Positions 36,362 to 50,752 of a stretch of 64,000 nt of DNA are shown in pieces. The stretch is from Agromyces sp. G08B096. GTDB lineage: Bacteria; Actinomycetota; Actinomycetes; Actinomycetales; Microbacteriaceae. A model generated the notes under the pieces. The model searched no databases and was not told the origin of the DNA. It was given only the letters and a program-made list of their open reading frames with translations. The number at the start of each line of letters is the position of its first letter. Position 1 is the stretch's first letter. The DNA is taken from contig NZ_CP158374.1 in assembly GCF_040267705.1 (NCBI RefSeq), positions 1,612,001-1,676,000 on the forward strand, in the 5' to 3' direction. The translations under genes were made by a program, and so were the position numbers.

Positions 36362-38428
36362 ATGCAGGCCACGCGTTCCGTCCGTCCGTTCGAGGTGGTC
36401 AGCGAGTACCGGCCGAGCGGTGACCAGCCGCAGGCGATCGCCGAACTCGCGGGCCGGATCAACGCCGGCGAGACCGACGTCGTCCTGCTCGGCGCGACCG
36501 GTACCGGCAAGTCGGCGACGACGGCCTGGCTGATCGAGCAGGTGCAGCGGCCGACGCTCGTGCTCGCGCACAACAAGACGCTGGCGGCGCAGCTCGCGAA
36601 CGAATTCCGCGAGCTCATGCCGAACAACGCCGTCGAGTACTTCGTCTCGTACTACGACTACTACCAGCCCGAGGCGTACGTCCCGCAGACCGACACCTTC
36701 ATCGAGAAGGACTCGTCGATCAACGCCGAGGTCGAGCGGCTGCGCCATTCCACGACGAACTCCCTGCTCAGTCGGCGCGACGTCGTCGTGGTCTCCACGG
36801 TCTCCTGCATCTACGGCCTGGGCACCCCGGAGGAGTACCTGTCGGCGATGATGCCGCTGCAGGTCGGGCAGCGCGTCGATCGCGACTGGCTCATCCGCAA
36901 GTTCGTGTCCATGCAGTACCAGCGCAACGACGTCGACTTCTCTCGTGGCACGTTCCGCGTGCGCGGCGACACGATCGAGATCATCCCCGTCTACGAGGAG
37001 CTCGCGATCCGCATCGAGATGTTCGGCGACGAGGTCGAGGCCCTCTACAGCCTGCACCCGCTGACCGGCGAGGTCGTCGCCAAGCTCGACGCGGTGCCGG
37101 TCTTCCCCGGGTCGCACTATGTCGCGAGCACCGACGTGATGCAGCGGGCCATCGGCACGATCCGCGACGAGCTCGACGAGCGGCTCGCGGAGCTCGAGCG
37201 CGAGGGCAAACTGCTCGAGGCACAGCGGCTCCGGATGCGCACGACCTTCGACCTCGAGATGATGGAGCAGATCGGGTTCTGCTCGGGCATCGAGAACTAC
37301 TCCCGGCACATCGACGGCCGGTCGGCGGGGGAGCCGCCGCACTGCCTCCTCGACTACTTCCCCGACGACTTCCTCGTGGTCATCGACGAGTCGCACGTGA
37401 CGGTGCCTCAGATCGGGGCGATGTACGAGGGCGACTCGTCGCGCAAGCGCACGCTCGTCGAGCACGGATTCCGGCTGCCCAGCGCGCTCGACAACCGACC
37501 GCTGAAGTGGGACGAGTTCAAGGCCCGCGTCGGCCAGACGGTGTATCTCTCCGCGACGCCGGGTCGGTACGAGCTCGGCATCGCCGACGGGGTGGTCGAG
37601 CAGATCATCCGCCCCACTGGGCTGGTCGACCCCGAGATCGTCGTGAAGCCCAGCAAGGGGCAGATCGACGACCTGCTCGAGGAGATCCGCGCGCGCGCGG
37701 AGCGTGACGAGCGCGTGCTGGTCACCACGCTCACCAAGCGGATGGCTGAAGAGCTCACCGACTTCCTCACCGAGGCCGGCGTGCGGGTGCGGTACCTGCA
37801 CTCCGATGTCGACACGCTGCGCCGAGTCGAGCTGCTCACGGAGCTGCGGGCCGGCGTGTACGACGTGCTCGTCGGCATCAACCTGCTCCGTGAGGGCCTC
37901 GACCTGCCCGAGGTGTCGCTCGTGGCCATCCTCGACGCCGACAAGGAGGGCTTCCTGCGCTCCTCCACCTCGCTCATCCAGACGATCGGCCGCGCGGCCC
38001 GGAACGTCTCGGGGCAGGTGCACATGTACGCCGACGTCGTGACCGACTCGATGGCGAACGCGATCGACGAGACGAACCGCCGGCGCGAACGACAGCTCGA
38101 ATACAACCGCGTGAACGGGATCGACCCGCAGCCGCTCCGCAAGCGCATCGCCGACATCACCGATGTGCTCGCCCGCGAGGAGGCCGACACCGCGGCGCTG
38201 CTCGCGGGGCGCGACGCCCGCAAGAAGGCGCCGGTGCCGAACCTGAAGCGCGAGGGCATCGCGTCGGCCGGCGGCAACGAGCTGGAAGACCTCATCCGCG
38301 ACCTGAACGATCAGATGCTGGTCGCCGCCGGCGAACTGAAGTTCGAATTGGCGGCCCGCCTGCGCGACGAGGTGCAGGAGCTGAAGCGCGAGCTCAGGCA
38401 GATGGAGAAGGCGGGTCACCTCTCCTGA
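36362..38428 (+). CDS. uvrB: Excinuclease ABC subunit B
   Basis: Damage-verifying helicase-like core of nucleotide excision repair; it receives DNA from UvrA and recruits UvrC. The 688 residues contain Walker [14 protein letters not shown], the damage-probing beta-hairpin [31 protein letters not shown], the helicase motifs [14 protein letters not shown] and QTIGRAARN, and a C-terminal UVR domain ([20 protein letters not shown]) that contacts UvrC. The start was taken at ATG 36362 on promoter spacing and family length. uvrA follows 130 bases downstream with its own SOS-type control. Confidence 0.97.
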   Translation: MQATRSVRPFEVVSEYRPSGDQPQAIAELAGRINAGETDVVLLGATGTGKSATTAWLIEQVQRPTLVLAHNKTLAAQLANEFRELMPNNAVEYFVSYYDYYQPEAYVPQTDTFIEKDSSINAEVERLRHSTTNSLLSRRDVVVVSTVSCIYGLGTPEEYLSAMMPLQVGQRVDRDWLIRKFVSMQYQRNDVDFSRGTFRVRGDTIEIIPVYEELAIRIEMFGDEVEALYSLHPLTGEVVAKLDAVPVFPGSHYVASTDVMQRAIGTIRDELDERLAELEREGKLLEAQRLRMRTTFDLEMMEQIGFCSGIENYSRHIDGRSAGEPPHCLLDYFPDDFLVVIDESHVTVPQIGAMYEGDSSRKRTLVEHGFRLPSALDNRPLKWDEFKARVGQTVYLSATPGRYELGIADGVVEQIIRPTGLVDPEIVVKPSKGQIDDLLEEIRARAERDERVLVTTLTKRMAEELTDFLTEAGVRVRYLHSDVDTLRRVELLTELRAGVYDVLVGINLLREGLDLPEVSLVAILDADKEGFLRSSTSLIQTIGRAARNVSGQVHMYADVVTDSMANAIDETNRRRERQLEYNRVNGIDPQPLRKRIADITDVLAREEADTAALLAGRDARKKAPVPNLKREGIASAGGNELEDLIRDLNDQMLVAAGELKFELAARLRDEVQELKRELRQMEKAGHLS

Positions 38429-38487
38429 TCAGCGCCGGGGTCGGAACGAGCAGCGAACTCGCGGACGAGCGGGGCTGAGGCTGTGCA

Positions 38488-38503
38488 TCGAACGTATGTT
38501 CGC
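38488..38503 (+). promoter_or_regulatory. SOS box (LexA-binding site) upstream of uvrA
   Basis: TCGAACGTATGTTCGC contains CGAAC-N4-GTTCG, the actinobacterial/Gram-positive LexA operator, as a perfect palindrome at 38489-38502. It lies about 43 bases before the uvrA -10 element and 56 before the start codon, so DNA damage should derepress uvrA and probably the downstream uvrC. Confidence 0.88.
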
Positions 38504-38546
38504 TGAGAGCGCGTCCGACGGCGGGCCTCGTGTCGGTGGCCCTCCG

Positions 38547-38552
38547 TAGACT
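38547..38552 (+). promoter_or_regulatory. Putative -10 (TAGACT) for leaderless uvrA
   Basis: TAGACT ends 6 bases before the GTG at 38559, the same arrangement as uvrB. The SOS box lies upstream, about 20 bases beyond where a -35 element would sit. Confidence 0.5.
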
Positions 38553-38558
38553 CGTAGG

Positions 38559-41447
<2,889 letters not shown>

Positions 41448-41451
41448 GGCG

Positions 41452-43401
41452 ATGGCCGGCACCGTTCCGTACCGGCCGAAGCCGGGGGAGATCCCGACCT
41501 CGCCGGGCGTGTACCGCTTCCGCGACGCCGATCGGCGTGTGCTCTACGTCGGCAAGGCGAAGAACCTCCGCGCCAGGCTGTCGAACTACTTCGCACCGCT
41601 GCGCACGCTCCACGAGCGCACGCGCCGCATGGTGCTCACGGCCACGTCGGTCGAGTGGACCGTGGTCGGCAACGACGTCGAGGCGCTTCAGCTCGAGTAC
41701 ACCTGGATCAAGGAGTTCGATCCGCCGTTCAACGTGAAGTACCGCGACGACAAGTCGTATCCGTACCTGGCGGTGACCCTGGCGGACGAGGCGCCGCGGG
41801 CGATCGTCACCAGGCGGCGGGGCATCCCCGGCGCCCGGTATTTCGGCCCGTATCCGAAGGTGTGGGCCGCGAACGAGACGCTCGACCTGCTGCTGAAGCT
41901 GTTCCCCATCCGCACCTGCAAGGACAGCGACTACCGCCGGGCGATGGCGAGCGGCAAACCGTGCTTCGCCGGGCAGATCGGTCGGTGCTTCGGGCCGTGC
42001 TCCGGCAAGGTCACCATCGAAGAGCACCGTGCGAATGTCGACCGCTTCGTCGCGTTCATGCAGAACCCCGATCGGCGGATCGTCGACGATCTCGCGCGTG
42101 AGATGCATGCGGCCGCCGCGGTGCAGGACTACGAGGCCGCGGCGCGCCGGCGCGACGAGCTGCAGGCGGCGCGGGAGTTCTTCGAGCAGAGCGCCGTCGT
42201 GCTGGGGGAGAAGGTCGACGTCGACGTCTTCGGCATCGACGACGATGAGCTCGCGGCAGCGGTGCAGCTGTTCATCGTGCGTGGCGGCCTGATCCGAGGC
42301 GTCCGCTCGTGGACGGTCGACAAGGAGCTCGACGTGCCGCTCGGCGACCTCGTCGACTCGGTGCTCCAGCACGCCTACGGCGATGACATCCTGCCGCCCG
42401 GGGAGATCATCGTGCCGGAGCTGCCGGGCGACGCGACCGCGGTCGAGGAGTGGCTGAGCGGCGTCGGCGGGCGTCGGGTCAGGCTCCGCGCCGCCAAGCG
42501 CGGCGACAAGGCCGCGCTGCTCGCGACGGCGACGCAGAACGCGCGCCAGTCGCTGATGCTCTACAAGACGAGGCGGAGCGCCGACTTCACGACCCGGTCG
42601 CGCGCGCTGGAGGACATCCAGGAAGCGCTCGGCATGCCGGATGCCCCGCTGCGCATGGAGTGCTACGACGTGTCGCATCTCTCCGGCACCAACATCGTCG
42701 CCTCGATGGTCGTCTTCGAAGACGGGCTGCCGCGGAAGGACGAGTACCGCCGGTTCACCATCCCCGCGTCGACGGATGACACCGACTCGATCCATCAGGT
42801 GCTGACCCGGCGCCTCGCGTACCTGCGCGACGATCCGGCGCCGAGCGGTGCTGCCGATTCCGGCGCGGTCGGTGCGTCGGGAGCTGAGGGCGTGGCATCC
42901 GAGGACCCGGTGGAGACCGCGGTGACCTCCGCCAGGCGGAAGAAGTTCGCGTACCGGCCGAACCTCCTCATCGTCGACGGCGGGCAGCCGCAGGTCGAGG
43001 CGGCCGCGCGCGCGCTCCGCGAGTCGGGTGTGCAGGGCATCACGCTCTGCGGCATCGCAAAGCGGCTCGAGGAGATCTGGACGCCCGACTCCGATTTCCC
43101 CGTCATCCTGCCGCGCAACTCCGACGCGCTCTTCCTGTTCCAGCGGATCCGCGACGAGGCGCACCGGTTCGCGATCACCCACCAGCGTCAGCGACGCAAA
43201 CGCGATATCGGATCCGTGCTCTCCGAGATCCCCGGCCTCGGCCCGTCGCGGGTCAAGGAACTGCTGCGGCACTTCGGCTCGGTCACGCGTCTGAAGGGCG
43301 CGACCGAGGAGGAGATCGCCGAGGTGAAGGGCATCGGACCGACCCTCGCCGCGACGATCCGCAGCACGCTGCACGCCGATCGTGCTCCGACGCCCCGGTA
43401 G
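41452..43401 (+). CDS. uvrC: Excinuclease ABC subunit C
   Basis: Makes both incisions in nucleotide excision repair. The 649 residues comprise the GIY-YIG 3'-nuclease domain ([30 protein letters not shown], about 15-100), a UVR domain (about 205-240) that binds UvrB, the RNase H-like 5'-nuclease domain ([38 protein letters not shown]) and a C-terminal helix-hairpin-helix pair ([31 protein letters not shown]). An alanine/serine/glycine-rich insert at about 462-490 inside the nuclease domain is a likely lineage loop. It begins 4 bases after uvrA. Confidence 0.97.
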   Translation: MAGTVPYRPKPGEIPTSPGVYRFRDADRRVLYVGKAKNLRARLSNYFAPLRTLHERTRRMVLTATSVEWTVVGNDVEALQLEYTWIKEFDPPFNVKYRDDKSYPYLAVTLADEAPRAIVTRRRGIPGARYFGPYPKVWAANETLDLLLKLFPIRTCKDSDYRRAMASGKPCFAGQIGRCFGPCSGKVTIEEHRANVDRFVAFMQNPDRRIVDDLAREMHAAAAVQDYEAAARRRDELQAAREFFEQSAVVLGEKVDVDVFGIDDDELAAAVQLFIVRGGLIRGVRSWTVDKELDVPLGDLVDSVLQHAYGDDILPPGEIIVPELPGDATAVEEWLSGVGGRRVRLRAAKRGDKAALLATATQNARQSLMLYKTRRSADFTTRSRALEDIQEALGMPDAPLRMECYDVSHLSGTNIVASMVVFEDGLPRKDEYRRFTIPASTDDTDSIHQVLTRRLAYLRDDPAPSGAADSGAVGASGAEGVASEDPVETAVTSARRKKFAYRPNLLIVDGGQPQVEAAARALRESGVQGITLCGIAKRLEEIWTPDSDFPVILPRNSDALFLFQRIRDEAHRFAITHQRQRRKRDIGSVLSEIPGLGPSRVKELLRHFGSVTRLKGATEEEIAEVKGIGPTLAATIRSTLHADRAPTPR

Positions 43402-43404
43402 GGT
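43399..43404 (+). promoter_or_regulatory. Putative -10 (TAGGGT) for rapZ
   Basis: TAGGGT overlaps the uvrC stop codon. A transcript from about 43411 would carry a 25-nt leader containing the purine-rich AGAGGGGG (about 43419-43426) before ATG 43436. Confidence 0.4.
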
Positions 43405-43435
43405 GGAGGGAGCGAGCGAGAGGGGGCGTCTGCCG

Positions 43436-44311
43436 ATGGGAGACGAGGTCGAGCGTCAGGAGATGCTCATCGTCACCGGGATGTCCGGGGCCGGCCGCTC
43501 GACCGTCGCGAACGCGCTGGAAGACCTCGGCTGGTACGTGGTCGACAATCTCCCACCGCAGATGCTGCGGCCGCTCGTGGAGCTGGTCGAACGCGCCGGC
43601 ACCTCGCTGCCTCGCATCGCCGCCGTGGTCGACGTCCGCGGCGGCGACTTCTTCGCCGAGCTGCAGGACATCATCCAGGCGCTGCGCAGCGGGGTGAACG
43701 TGCGCGTGGTGTTCCTCGACGCGGCCGATGCGACGCTCGTGCGCCGGTTCGAGTCGGTGCGTCGTCCGCACCCGCTGCAGGGCGACGGCACCATCCTCGA
43801 CGGCATCACCGCCGAGCGCACGAGACTGCAGGCGCTGCGCGAGATGAGCGATGTGCTCATCGACACCACCGACCTGAACGTCCACCAGCTCGCCAACCGC
43901 GTGACCGACGCGTTCGCGGAGGAGGACGCCGCCGGCCTCCGGGTGACGGTGGTGAGCTTCGGCTTCAAGTACGGACTCCCGCCAGACGCCGACCACGTCG
44001 CCGACGCACGCTTCCTGCCGAACCCGTTCTGGGTGCCCGAGCTGCGACCGCTGACGGGGATGGACGAGGTCGTGTCGGGATACGTGCTCGGCCAGAACGG
44101 CGCGCGCGAATTCCTCGACGCCTACGCGGCGGCGCTGGAACCCGTCTTCGCGGGCTACCAGCGGGAGAACAAGCGGCACGCGACGGTCGCGATCGGATGC
44201 ACCGGCGGGAAGCACCGGTCGGTGGCCCTGGTGCGCGAACTCGCGGCTCGCATCGAACGAATGCCCGGCGTGGCCGTGGCGGTGAAGGACCGGGACCTCG
44301 GTCGTGAGTGA
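43436..44311 (+). CDS. rapZ: RapZ-like RNase adapter / nucleotide-binding protein
   Basis: A 291-residue member of the RapZ/YvcJ family, P-loop proteins that bind nucleotides and, in E. coli, GlmZ small RNA. Walker A is [18 protein letters not shown]; the C-terminal domain contains [27 protein letters not shown] and [20 protein letters not shown] 43436 follows a purine-rich ribosome site; an upstream extension of the frame lacks support. It precedes whiA, the conserved pairing in actinobacteria and Firmicutes, although YvcK (usually between them) is missing. Its target here is unknown. Confidence 0.94.
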   Translation: MGDEVERQEMLIVTGMSGAGRSTVANALEDLGWYVVDNLPPQMLRPLVELVERAGTSLPRIAAVVDVRGGDFFAELQDIIQALRSGVNVRVVFLDAADATLVRRFESVRRPHPLQGDGTILDGITAERTRLQALREMSDVLIDTTDLNVHQLANRVTDAFAEEDAAGLRVTVVSFGFKYGLPPDADHVADARFLPNPFWVPELRPLTGMDEVVSGYVLGQNGAREFLDAYAAALEPVFAGYQRENKRHATVAIGCTGGKHRSVALVRELAARIERMPGVAVAVKDRDLGRE

Positions 44312-44344
44312 TCGAGACCCCGGCTGCGACAGATTGGAACACAG

Positions 44345-45325
44345 GTGGCATTGACCGCGGACGTGAAGGAAGAACTCGCTCGGGTCGAGGTGTCGAAGAC
44401 GAGCGTCCGCGCGGCGGAGCTGGCGTCGATCCTCCGCTTCGCCGGCGGACTCCACCTCATCTCCGGGCGCATCGCGATCGAGGCCGAGCTGGACTCCGCG
44501 ACGGTGGCCAAGCGCGTCACGCGCGACCTCGGTGAGCTGTACGGCGTTCGGCCGGATGTCTCGGTGATCTCCGCCTCCGGCATCCGGCGGCAGAACCAGT
44601 ACCTCGTCCGCGTGCTCGATGGCGGCGAGACCCTCGCCCGGCAGACCGGTCTGCTCGATGCCCGGCGCCGGCCGGTGCGCGGCCTGCCCAACCGGCTGAC
44701 CACGGGGTCCCGCGACGAGGTGGCTGCGGTGTGGCGCGGGGCGTTCCTCGCGCATGGGAGCCTCACCGATCCCGGCCGCTCCGCCGCCCTCGAGGTCACC
44801 TGCCCCGGCAACGAGACCGCGATGGCGCTCGTCGGCGCGGCCGGTCGGCTCGGCGTCTCGGCGAAGGCCCGCGAGGTGCGCGGCGTGCACCGGGTCGTGA
44901 TCCGCGACGGCGAGGCGATCAGCGCGATGCTGAGCCTCATGGGCGCGACGGGGACGGTCCGGAACTGGGAGGAGCTCCGCCAGCGCCGCGAGGTGCGGGC
45001 GACCGCGAACCGCCTGGTGAACTTCGACGACGCGAACCTCCGCCGTTCCGCCCAGGCCGCGGTGGCGGCGTGCGCACGGGTCGAACGCGCGATGGAGATC
45101 CTGGGCGACGACATCCCCGATCACCTGAAGTACGCCGGGCAGCTGCGACTGGCGCACCGCGAGGCGAGCCTCGACGAGCTCGGCCACCACGCCGATCCGC
45201 CGATGACGAAGGACGCGGTCGCCGGGCGCATCCGGCGTCTGCTCGCGATGGCCGACAAGCGGGCCGCCGATCTCGGCGTGCCGGGCACCGAGGCCAGCCT
45301 GCCCGCCGATTTCGACGTCGTCTGA
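44345..45325 (+). CDS. whiA: DNA-binding protein WhiA (sporulation/cell-division regulator)
   Basis: A 326-residue WhiA protein. The N-terminal LAGLIDADG-like domain (about 1-220: [25 protein letters not shown] in outline, [14 protein letters not shown]) has lost homing-endonuclease activity in this family, and the C-terminal helix-turn-helix (about 235-310, [13 protein letters not shown] and [20 protein letters not shown]) binds DNA. In Streptomyces WhiA with WhiB controls sporulation septation; in non-sporulating relatives it is retained, probably for division control. It starts at GTG after a weak AACACAGG and lies 33 bases after rapZ. Confidence 0.96.
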   Translation: MALTADVKEELARVEVSKTSVRAAELASILRFAGGLHLISGRIAIEAELDSATVAKRVTRDLGELYGVRPDVSVISASGIRRQNQYLVRVLDGGETLARQTGLLDARRRPVRGLPNRLTTGSRDEVAAVWRGAFLAHGSLTDPGRSAALEVTCPGNETAMALVGAAGRLGVSAKAREVRGVHRVVIRDGEAISAMLSLMGATGTVRNWEELRQRREVRATANRLVNFDDANLRRSAQAAVAACARVERAMEILGDDIPDHLKYAGQLRLAHREASLDELGHHADPPMTKDAVAGRIRRLLAMADKRAADLGVPGTEASLPADFDVV

Positions 45326-45359
45326 CGCAACCCCCGGGCGGGGGATCGGCCGCCGGGCA

Positions 45360-45365
45360 TAGAGT
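45360..45365 (+). promoter_or_regulatory. Putative -10 (TAGAGT) for sodA
   Basis: TAGAGT lies in the 102-base whiA-sodA gap. It would give a leader of about 55 nt with AAGGAGAAG at 45417-45425 just before the ATG. A weak CCCCC-GGGC-GGGGG hairpin (45331-45344) precedes it and may end whiA transcription. Confidence 0.5.
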
Positions 45366-45427
45366 GGGACGCGCCGCGGTTCACCCGAGCAGAGGCCCGG
45401 GAACCCGGCATCTGACAAGGAGAAGCA

Positions 45428-46054
45428 ATGGCTGACTACACCCTCCCCGATCTTCCGTACGACTACGCGGCGCTCGAGCCGTCGATCAGCGGCCGGATCA
45501 TGGAGCTGCACCACTCGAAGCACCACCAGGCGTATGTGACGGGCGCGAACACGGCGCTCGCGCAGCTCGCCGAGGCGCGTGAGACGGGCAACCTCGCGAA
45601 CGTCAACAAGCTCGAGAAGGACCTCGCGTTCAACCTCGGCGGCCACGTCAACCACTCGATCTTCTGGACCAACCTGTCGCCGAACGGCGGAGACAAGCCC
45701 ACCGGCGAGCTGGCCGCGGCGATCGACGACCAGTTCGGCTCGTTCGACGCGTTCCAGGCGCACTTCACCGCCACGGCGCTCGGCGTGCAGGGCTCCGGGT
45801 GGGCCGTCCTCGCGTGGGATTCGCTCGGTCAGCGCCTGATCATCGTGCAGTTCTTCGACCAGCAGGGCAACCTGCCGGCCGGTATCGTGCCGCTGCTCAT
45901 GCTCGATGTCTGGGAGCACGCGTACTACCTCGACTACCAGAACGTGCGGGCCGACTACGTCAAGGCGTTCTGGAACATCGCCGACTGGGCGAACGTCCAG
46001 CAGCGCTTCGACGCCGCCCGCGAGCGCACTTCCGGCCTGCTGCTACTGTCATAG
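45428..46054 (+). CDS. sodA: Superoxide dismutase (Fe/Mn family)
   Basis: Dismutates superoxide to peroxide and oxygen. The 208-residue protein has the four metal ligands in context: the first histidine of [13 protein letters not shown] (residue 28), the histidine in [11 protein letters not shown], and Asp and His in [12 protein letters not shown]. No signal peptide is visible. Metal preference cannot be fixed from sequence alone; the GGDKPTGEL and [10 protein letters not shown] contexts are Mn-like. An AAGGAG ribosome site is present and a perfect hairpin follows the stop, so it is probably monocistronic. Confidence 0.96.
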   Translation: MADYTLPDLPYDYAALEPSISGRIMELHHSKHHQAYVTGANTALAQLAEARETGNLANVNKLEKDLAFNLGGHVNHSIFWTNLSPNGGDKPTGELAAAIDDQFGSFDAFQAHFTATALGVQGSGWAVLAWDSLGQRLIIVQFFDQQGNLPAGIVPLLMLDVWEHAYYLDYQNVRADYVKAFWNIADWANVQQRFDAARERTSGLLLLS

Positions 46055-46060
46055 CGGATG

Positions 46061-46087
46061 GTGTCCCCGGACGCCGTCCGGGGACAC
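46061..46087 (+). terminator. Hairpin terminator after sodA
   Basis: A perfect 12-bp stem (46061-46072 with 46076-46087, loop GCC) begins 6 bases after the sodA stop. No T tract follows. It isolates sodA from the gap operon. Confidence 0.78.
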
Positions 46088-46133
46088 CGCCGTCCGGCTT
46101 CACCATTGAAATCGCGCGCTCGCGCATGTCTAA

Positions 46134-47150
<1,017 letters not shown>

Positions 47151-47161
47151 AACGAGTCGAC

Positions 47162-48366
<1,205 letters not shown>

Positions 48367-48376
<10 letters not shown>

Positions 48377-49155
48377 GCCGCACCCCGCTCATCGCGGGCA
48401 ACTGGAAGATGAACCTCGACCACCTGCAGGCGATCGCGTTCGTGCAGAAGCTGGCGTGGTCGCTGGCCGACGCGAAGCACGACGCGGCCGACGCGGAGGT
48501 GGCGGTGTTCCCGCCCTTCACCGACTTGCGCTCGGTGCAGACGCTCGTCGCCGCCGACTCGCTGCCCATCGCGTACGGCGGTCAGGATGTCTCGGCCCAC
48601 GACTCCGGCGCGTACACGGGCGAGATCTCGGGCGCGTTCCTCGCGCAGCTCGACTGCCGGTACGTGATCATCGGACACTCCGAGCGGCGCACGCTGCACG
48701 ACGAGACCGATGCCGATGTGAACCGCAAGGTCCTCGCCGCACAGCGCCACGGCCTCGTGCCGGTGCTCTGCGTCGGCGAGACCGCCGAAGACCTCGAAGA
48801 GCATGGCGCGAGCGCCGTGCCCGTCGCGCAGCTGCGTGCGGCCCTCGAGGGCGTCGACGCGGCGAAGGAAGTCGTCGTCGCGTACGAGCCCGTCTGGGCC
48901 ATCGGGTCGGGCCAGGCGGCGACTCCCGCCCAGGCCGAGCAGGTCGCCGCGGCGCTGCGCGGCGTTCTGGCCGAGGTCCTCGGCGAGGATGCCGCGAAGG
49001 CGACCCGGATCCTCTACGGCGGCTCGGTGAAGGCGGCGAACATCGCCTCCTTCATGCGGGAGCCGAACGTCGACGGGGCACTCGTCGGCGGTGCAAGCCT
49101 TGACATCGACGAGTTCTCGAGCATCGTCCGCTTCAAGAAGCACGTCGGCGCCTGA
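48367..49155 (+). CDS. tpiA: Triosephosphate isomerase
   Basis: Interconverts dihydroxyacetone phosphate and glyceraldehyde 3-phosphate. The 262-residue barrel has the family start LIAGNWKMNLDHLQ, the catalytic histidine in VIIGHSERR, the catalytic glutamate in VVAYEPVWAIGSGQAA and the phosphate loop ILYGGSVKAANI. The ATG lies within the last codons of pgk. A hairpin terminator follows directly after the stop. Confidence 0.97.
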
Positions 49156-49159
49156 ACGC

Positions 49160-49194
49160 GCCGTGGCCCGTTCCCGACCGGAGCGGGCCACGGC
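49160..49194 (+). terminator. Hairpin terminator after tpiA
   Basis: An 11-bp perfect stem (49160-49170 with 49184-49194), extendable by three further pairs including one wobble, starts 5 bases after the tpiA stop and closes the gap-pgk-tpiA operon. Confidence 0.78.
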
Positions 49195-49201
49195 CACTGG
49201 C

Positions 49202-49207
49202 TATACT
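49202..49207 (+). promoter_or_regulatory. Putative -10 (TATACT) for secG
   Basis: TATACT lies 8 bases after the tpiA terminator and would give a leader of roughly 38 nt, containing GGAAAGGG (49238-49245) before the GTG at 49252. Confidence 0.5.
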
Positions 49208-49251
49208 CTAATGTCGGCACGGCAGCACGCCGTGCCCGGAAAGGGTTCACC

Positions 49252-49503
49252 GTGGAGATTCTCCAGGTCGTCCTGCAGGTGCTGCTCGGCCTCACGAGCC
49301 TCCTGCTGACGCTGCTCATCCTGCTGCACAAGGGCCGCGGCGGTGGTCTGTCCGACATGTTCGGCGGCGGCGTGACCTCCAGCCTCGGCGCCTCCGGCGT
49401 CGCCGAGCGCAACCTCAACCGGATCACGATCATCCTGGGCCTCGTCTGGGTCGCTTGCATCGTGGTGCTCGGGCTCATTACCAAGTTCGACGCCGGCATC
49501 TGA
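49252..49503 (+). CDS. secG: Preprotein translocase subunit SecG
   Basis: An 83-residue inner-membrane component of the SecYEG translocon. Two hydrophobic helices (about 1-22 and 55-76) flank a glycine-rich loop, KGRGGGLSDMFGGGVTSSLG, the family signature. GTG 49252 has a purine-rich ribosome site. Position after tpiA is conserved in actinobacteria. Its last codons lie 10 bases before rbpA. Confidence 0.95.
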   Translation: MEILQVVLQVLLGLTSLLLTLLILLHKGRGGGLSDMFGGGVTSSLGASGVAERNLNRITIILGLVWVACIVVLGLITKFDAGI

Positions 49504-49513
49504 GGACGACACG

Positions 49514-49876
49514 ATGGTTTCAGGTAACAGCGCCATCCGCGGCTCGCGCGTCGGCGCGGGCCCCATGGGCGAGCAGGACCACGGTTTCCACGCCGACCGC
49601 ATCGCGGTCAGTTACTGGGACGCGATGGGCAATGAGACGGTCCGCTACTTCGCGGCCAACCTCCCCGCCGAGGAGATCCCCGACATCATCGACAGCCCGT
49701 CGACCGGGCTTCCGGCCGGCCGCGACCGCGAGAACCCGCCCGCCGTCGCGAAGGCCGAGCCGTACAAGACCCACCTCGCCTACGTGAAGGAGCGCCGCAC
49801 CGAGGAGGAAGCGGCTCAGCTCCTCGAAGAGGCGCTCGAGCAGCTCCGCGCGCGTCGCGGGACGAGCTCGAAGTAG
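49514..49876 (+). CDS. rbpA: RNA polymerase-binding protein RbpA
   Basis: An actinobacterial transcription factor of 120 residues that binds RNA polymerase and the principal sigma factor and stabilises open promoter complexes. The N-terminal AIRGSRVGAG, the core domain and the C-terminal sigma-interaction helix (RRTEEEAAQLLEEALEQLRARRG) are recognisable. It contains no cysteine, so it must be a zinc-free RbpA as in mycobacteria, unlike the zinc-containing Streptomyces form. It converges on the pentose phosphate operon across a long perfect inverted repeat. Confidence 0.93.
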   Translation: MVSGNSAIRGSRVGAGPMGEQDHGFHADRIAVSYWDAMGNETVRYFAANLPAEEIPDIIDSPSTGLPAGRDRENPPAVAKAEPYKTHLAYVKERRTEEEAAQLLEEALEQLRARRGTSSK

Positions 49877-49929
49877 CGATCCGCGCGGCTCGCACGACGA
49901 CGCACGGCGTCGGGCGGTGCGTGCCACGA

Positions 49930-49979
49930 GGACATGACGAAGGGGCCGGCTCCACGGAGCCGGCCCCTTCGTCATGTCC
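49930..49979. terminator. Bidirectional terminator between rbpA and pgl
   Basis: The arms 49930-49953 and 49956-49979 are perfectly complementary (24 nt each; about 23 pairs with a CACG loop). The right end is 2 bases from the pgl stop codon, and the left end is 53 bases after rbpA. The A- and T-rich ends of the arms give a small U-containing tract in either direction, so it can stop transcription from both convergent genes. Confidence 0.88.
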
Positions 49980-49981
49980 GC

Positions 49982-50752
49982 TCAGTACTCGCGGGCGATG
50001 AGCTCCTCGGGCACCTCGGCCGCGGCATCCTGGTCGACGAAGAACACGGTGCGGCGGCGTCCCTTGATGCCCGCCACGGGCACCTCGTCCCGGCTTGCGC
50101 CGGCCAGGGCGAGGCCGAGCGCGGAGGCCTTGTCGGCGCCGGCCAGCACGAGCCAGATGCGCTGCGAGCTGTTGATCACGGGGCGCGTGAGGCTCAGGCG
50201 CTCGGGCGGCGGCTTGGGCGAGTTCCGTACCGGGATGACGGTCCGGTCGGTGACTCGGATCCCCGACCGGTGCGGGAACAGGGAGGCGATGTGCCCGTCG
50301 GGCCCGACGCCGAGGAAGGAGATGTCGAAGATCGGGTGCGGGAGGTCGTCCATGCCGAACCGGGCCAGTTCCTCGGCGTACCGGTCGGCGGCCGCGTCGA
50401 GCTCGAGACCTGAATCGGCGGCGGGCATGGCGTGCACCTGGCCGGCGTCGAGCTGGAGCCGGTCCAGCAGCGCATCACGCGCCTGCCGGTCGTTGCGTTC
50501 GGCGTCGCCCTCGGGCAGCCACCGCTCGTCACTCCACCAGAAGTGCACCCGGCTCCAGTCGATCGACGCCTGCGCGGGCGACGCCCACACGGCTTCGAGC
50601 ACTGCCGACCCCATCGAGCCCCCGGTCAGCGACAGATGGGCCGTCTCCTGACCGTCGAGGATGTCGAGCGTCTTGGTGATGAAGCGCGCCGCGACGGCGC
50701 CCGCGAGGGACGCCTTGTCGGGGTGGACAAGCACGCGTCGTTCGTTCGTCAT
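49982..50752 (-). CDS. pgl: 6-phosphogluconolactonase
   Basis: Hydrolyses 6-phosphogluconolactone in the oxidative pentose phosphate pathway. The 256-residue protein has the family motifs LSLTGGSMG, VHFWWSDERWLPEGDAERN, FLGVGPDGHIASLFPH with the catalytic region, and LVLAGADKASAL. It is the last gene of a minus-strand operon; its ATG overlaps the opcA stop by 4 bases, and the bidirectional hairpin follows at once. Confidence 0.95.
   Translation of the reverse strand: MTNERRVLVHPDKASLAGAVAARFITKTLDILDGQETAHLSLTGGSMGSAVLEAVWASPAQASIDWSRVHFWWSDERWLPEGDAERNDRQARDALLDRLQLDAGQVHAMPAADSGLELDAAADRYAEELARFGMDDLPHPIFDISFLGVGPDGHIASLFPHRSGIRVTDRTVIPVRNSPKPPPERLSLTRPVINSSQRIWLVLAGADKASALGLALAGASRDEVPVAGIKGRRRTVFFVDQDAAAEVPEELIAREY

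Noticed and set aside
35606-38419. 937-residue minus-strand open frame opposite coaE and uvrB
   Set aside because: Same shadow effect; both plus-strand genes are certain, and no start signal or domain is visible on the minus strand.
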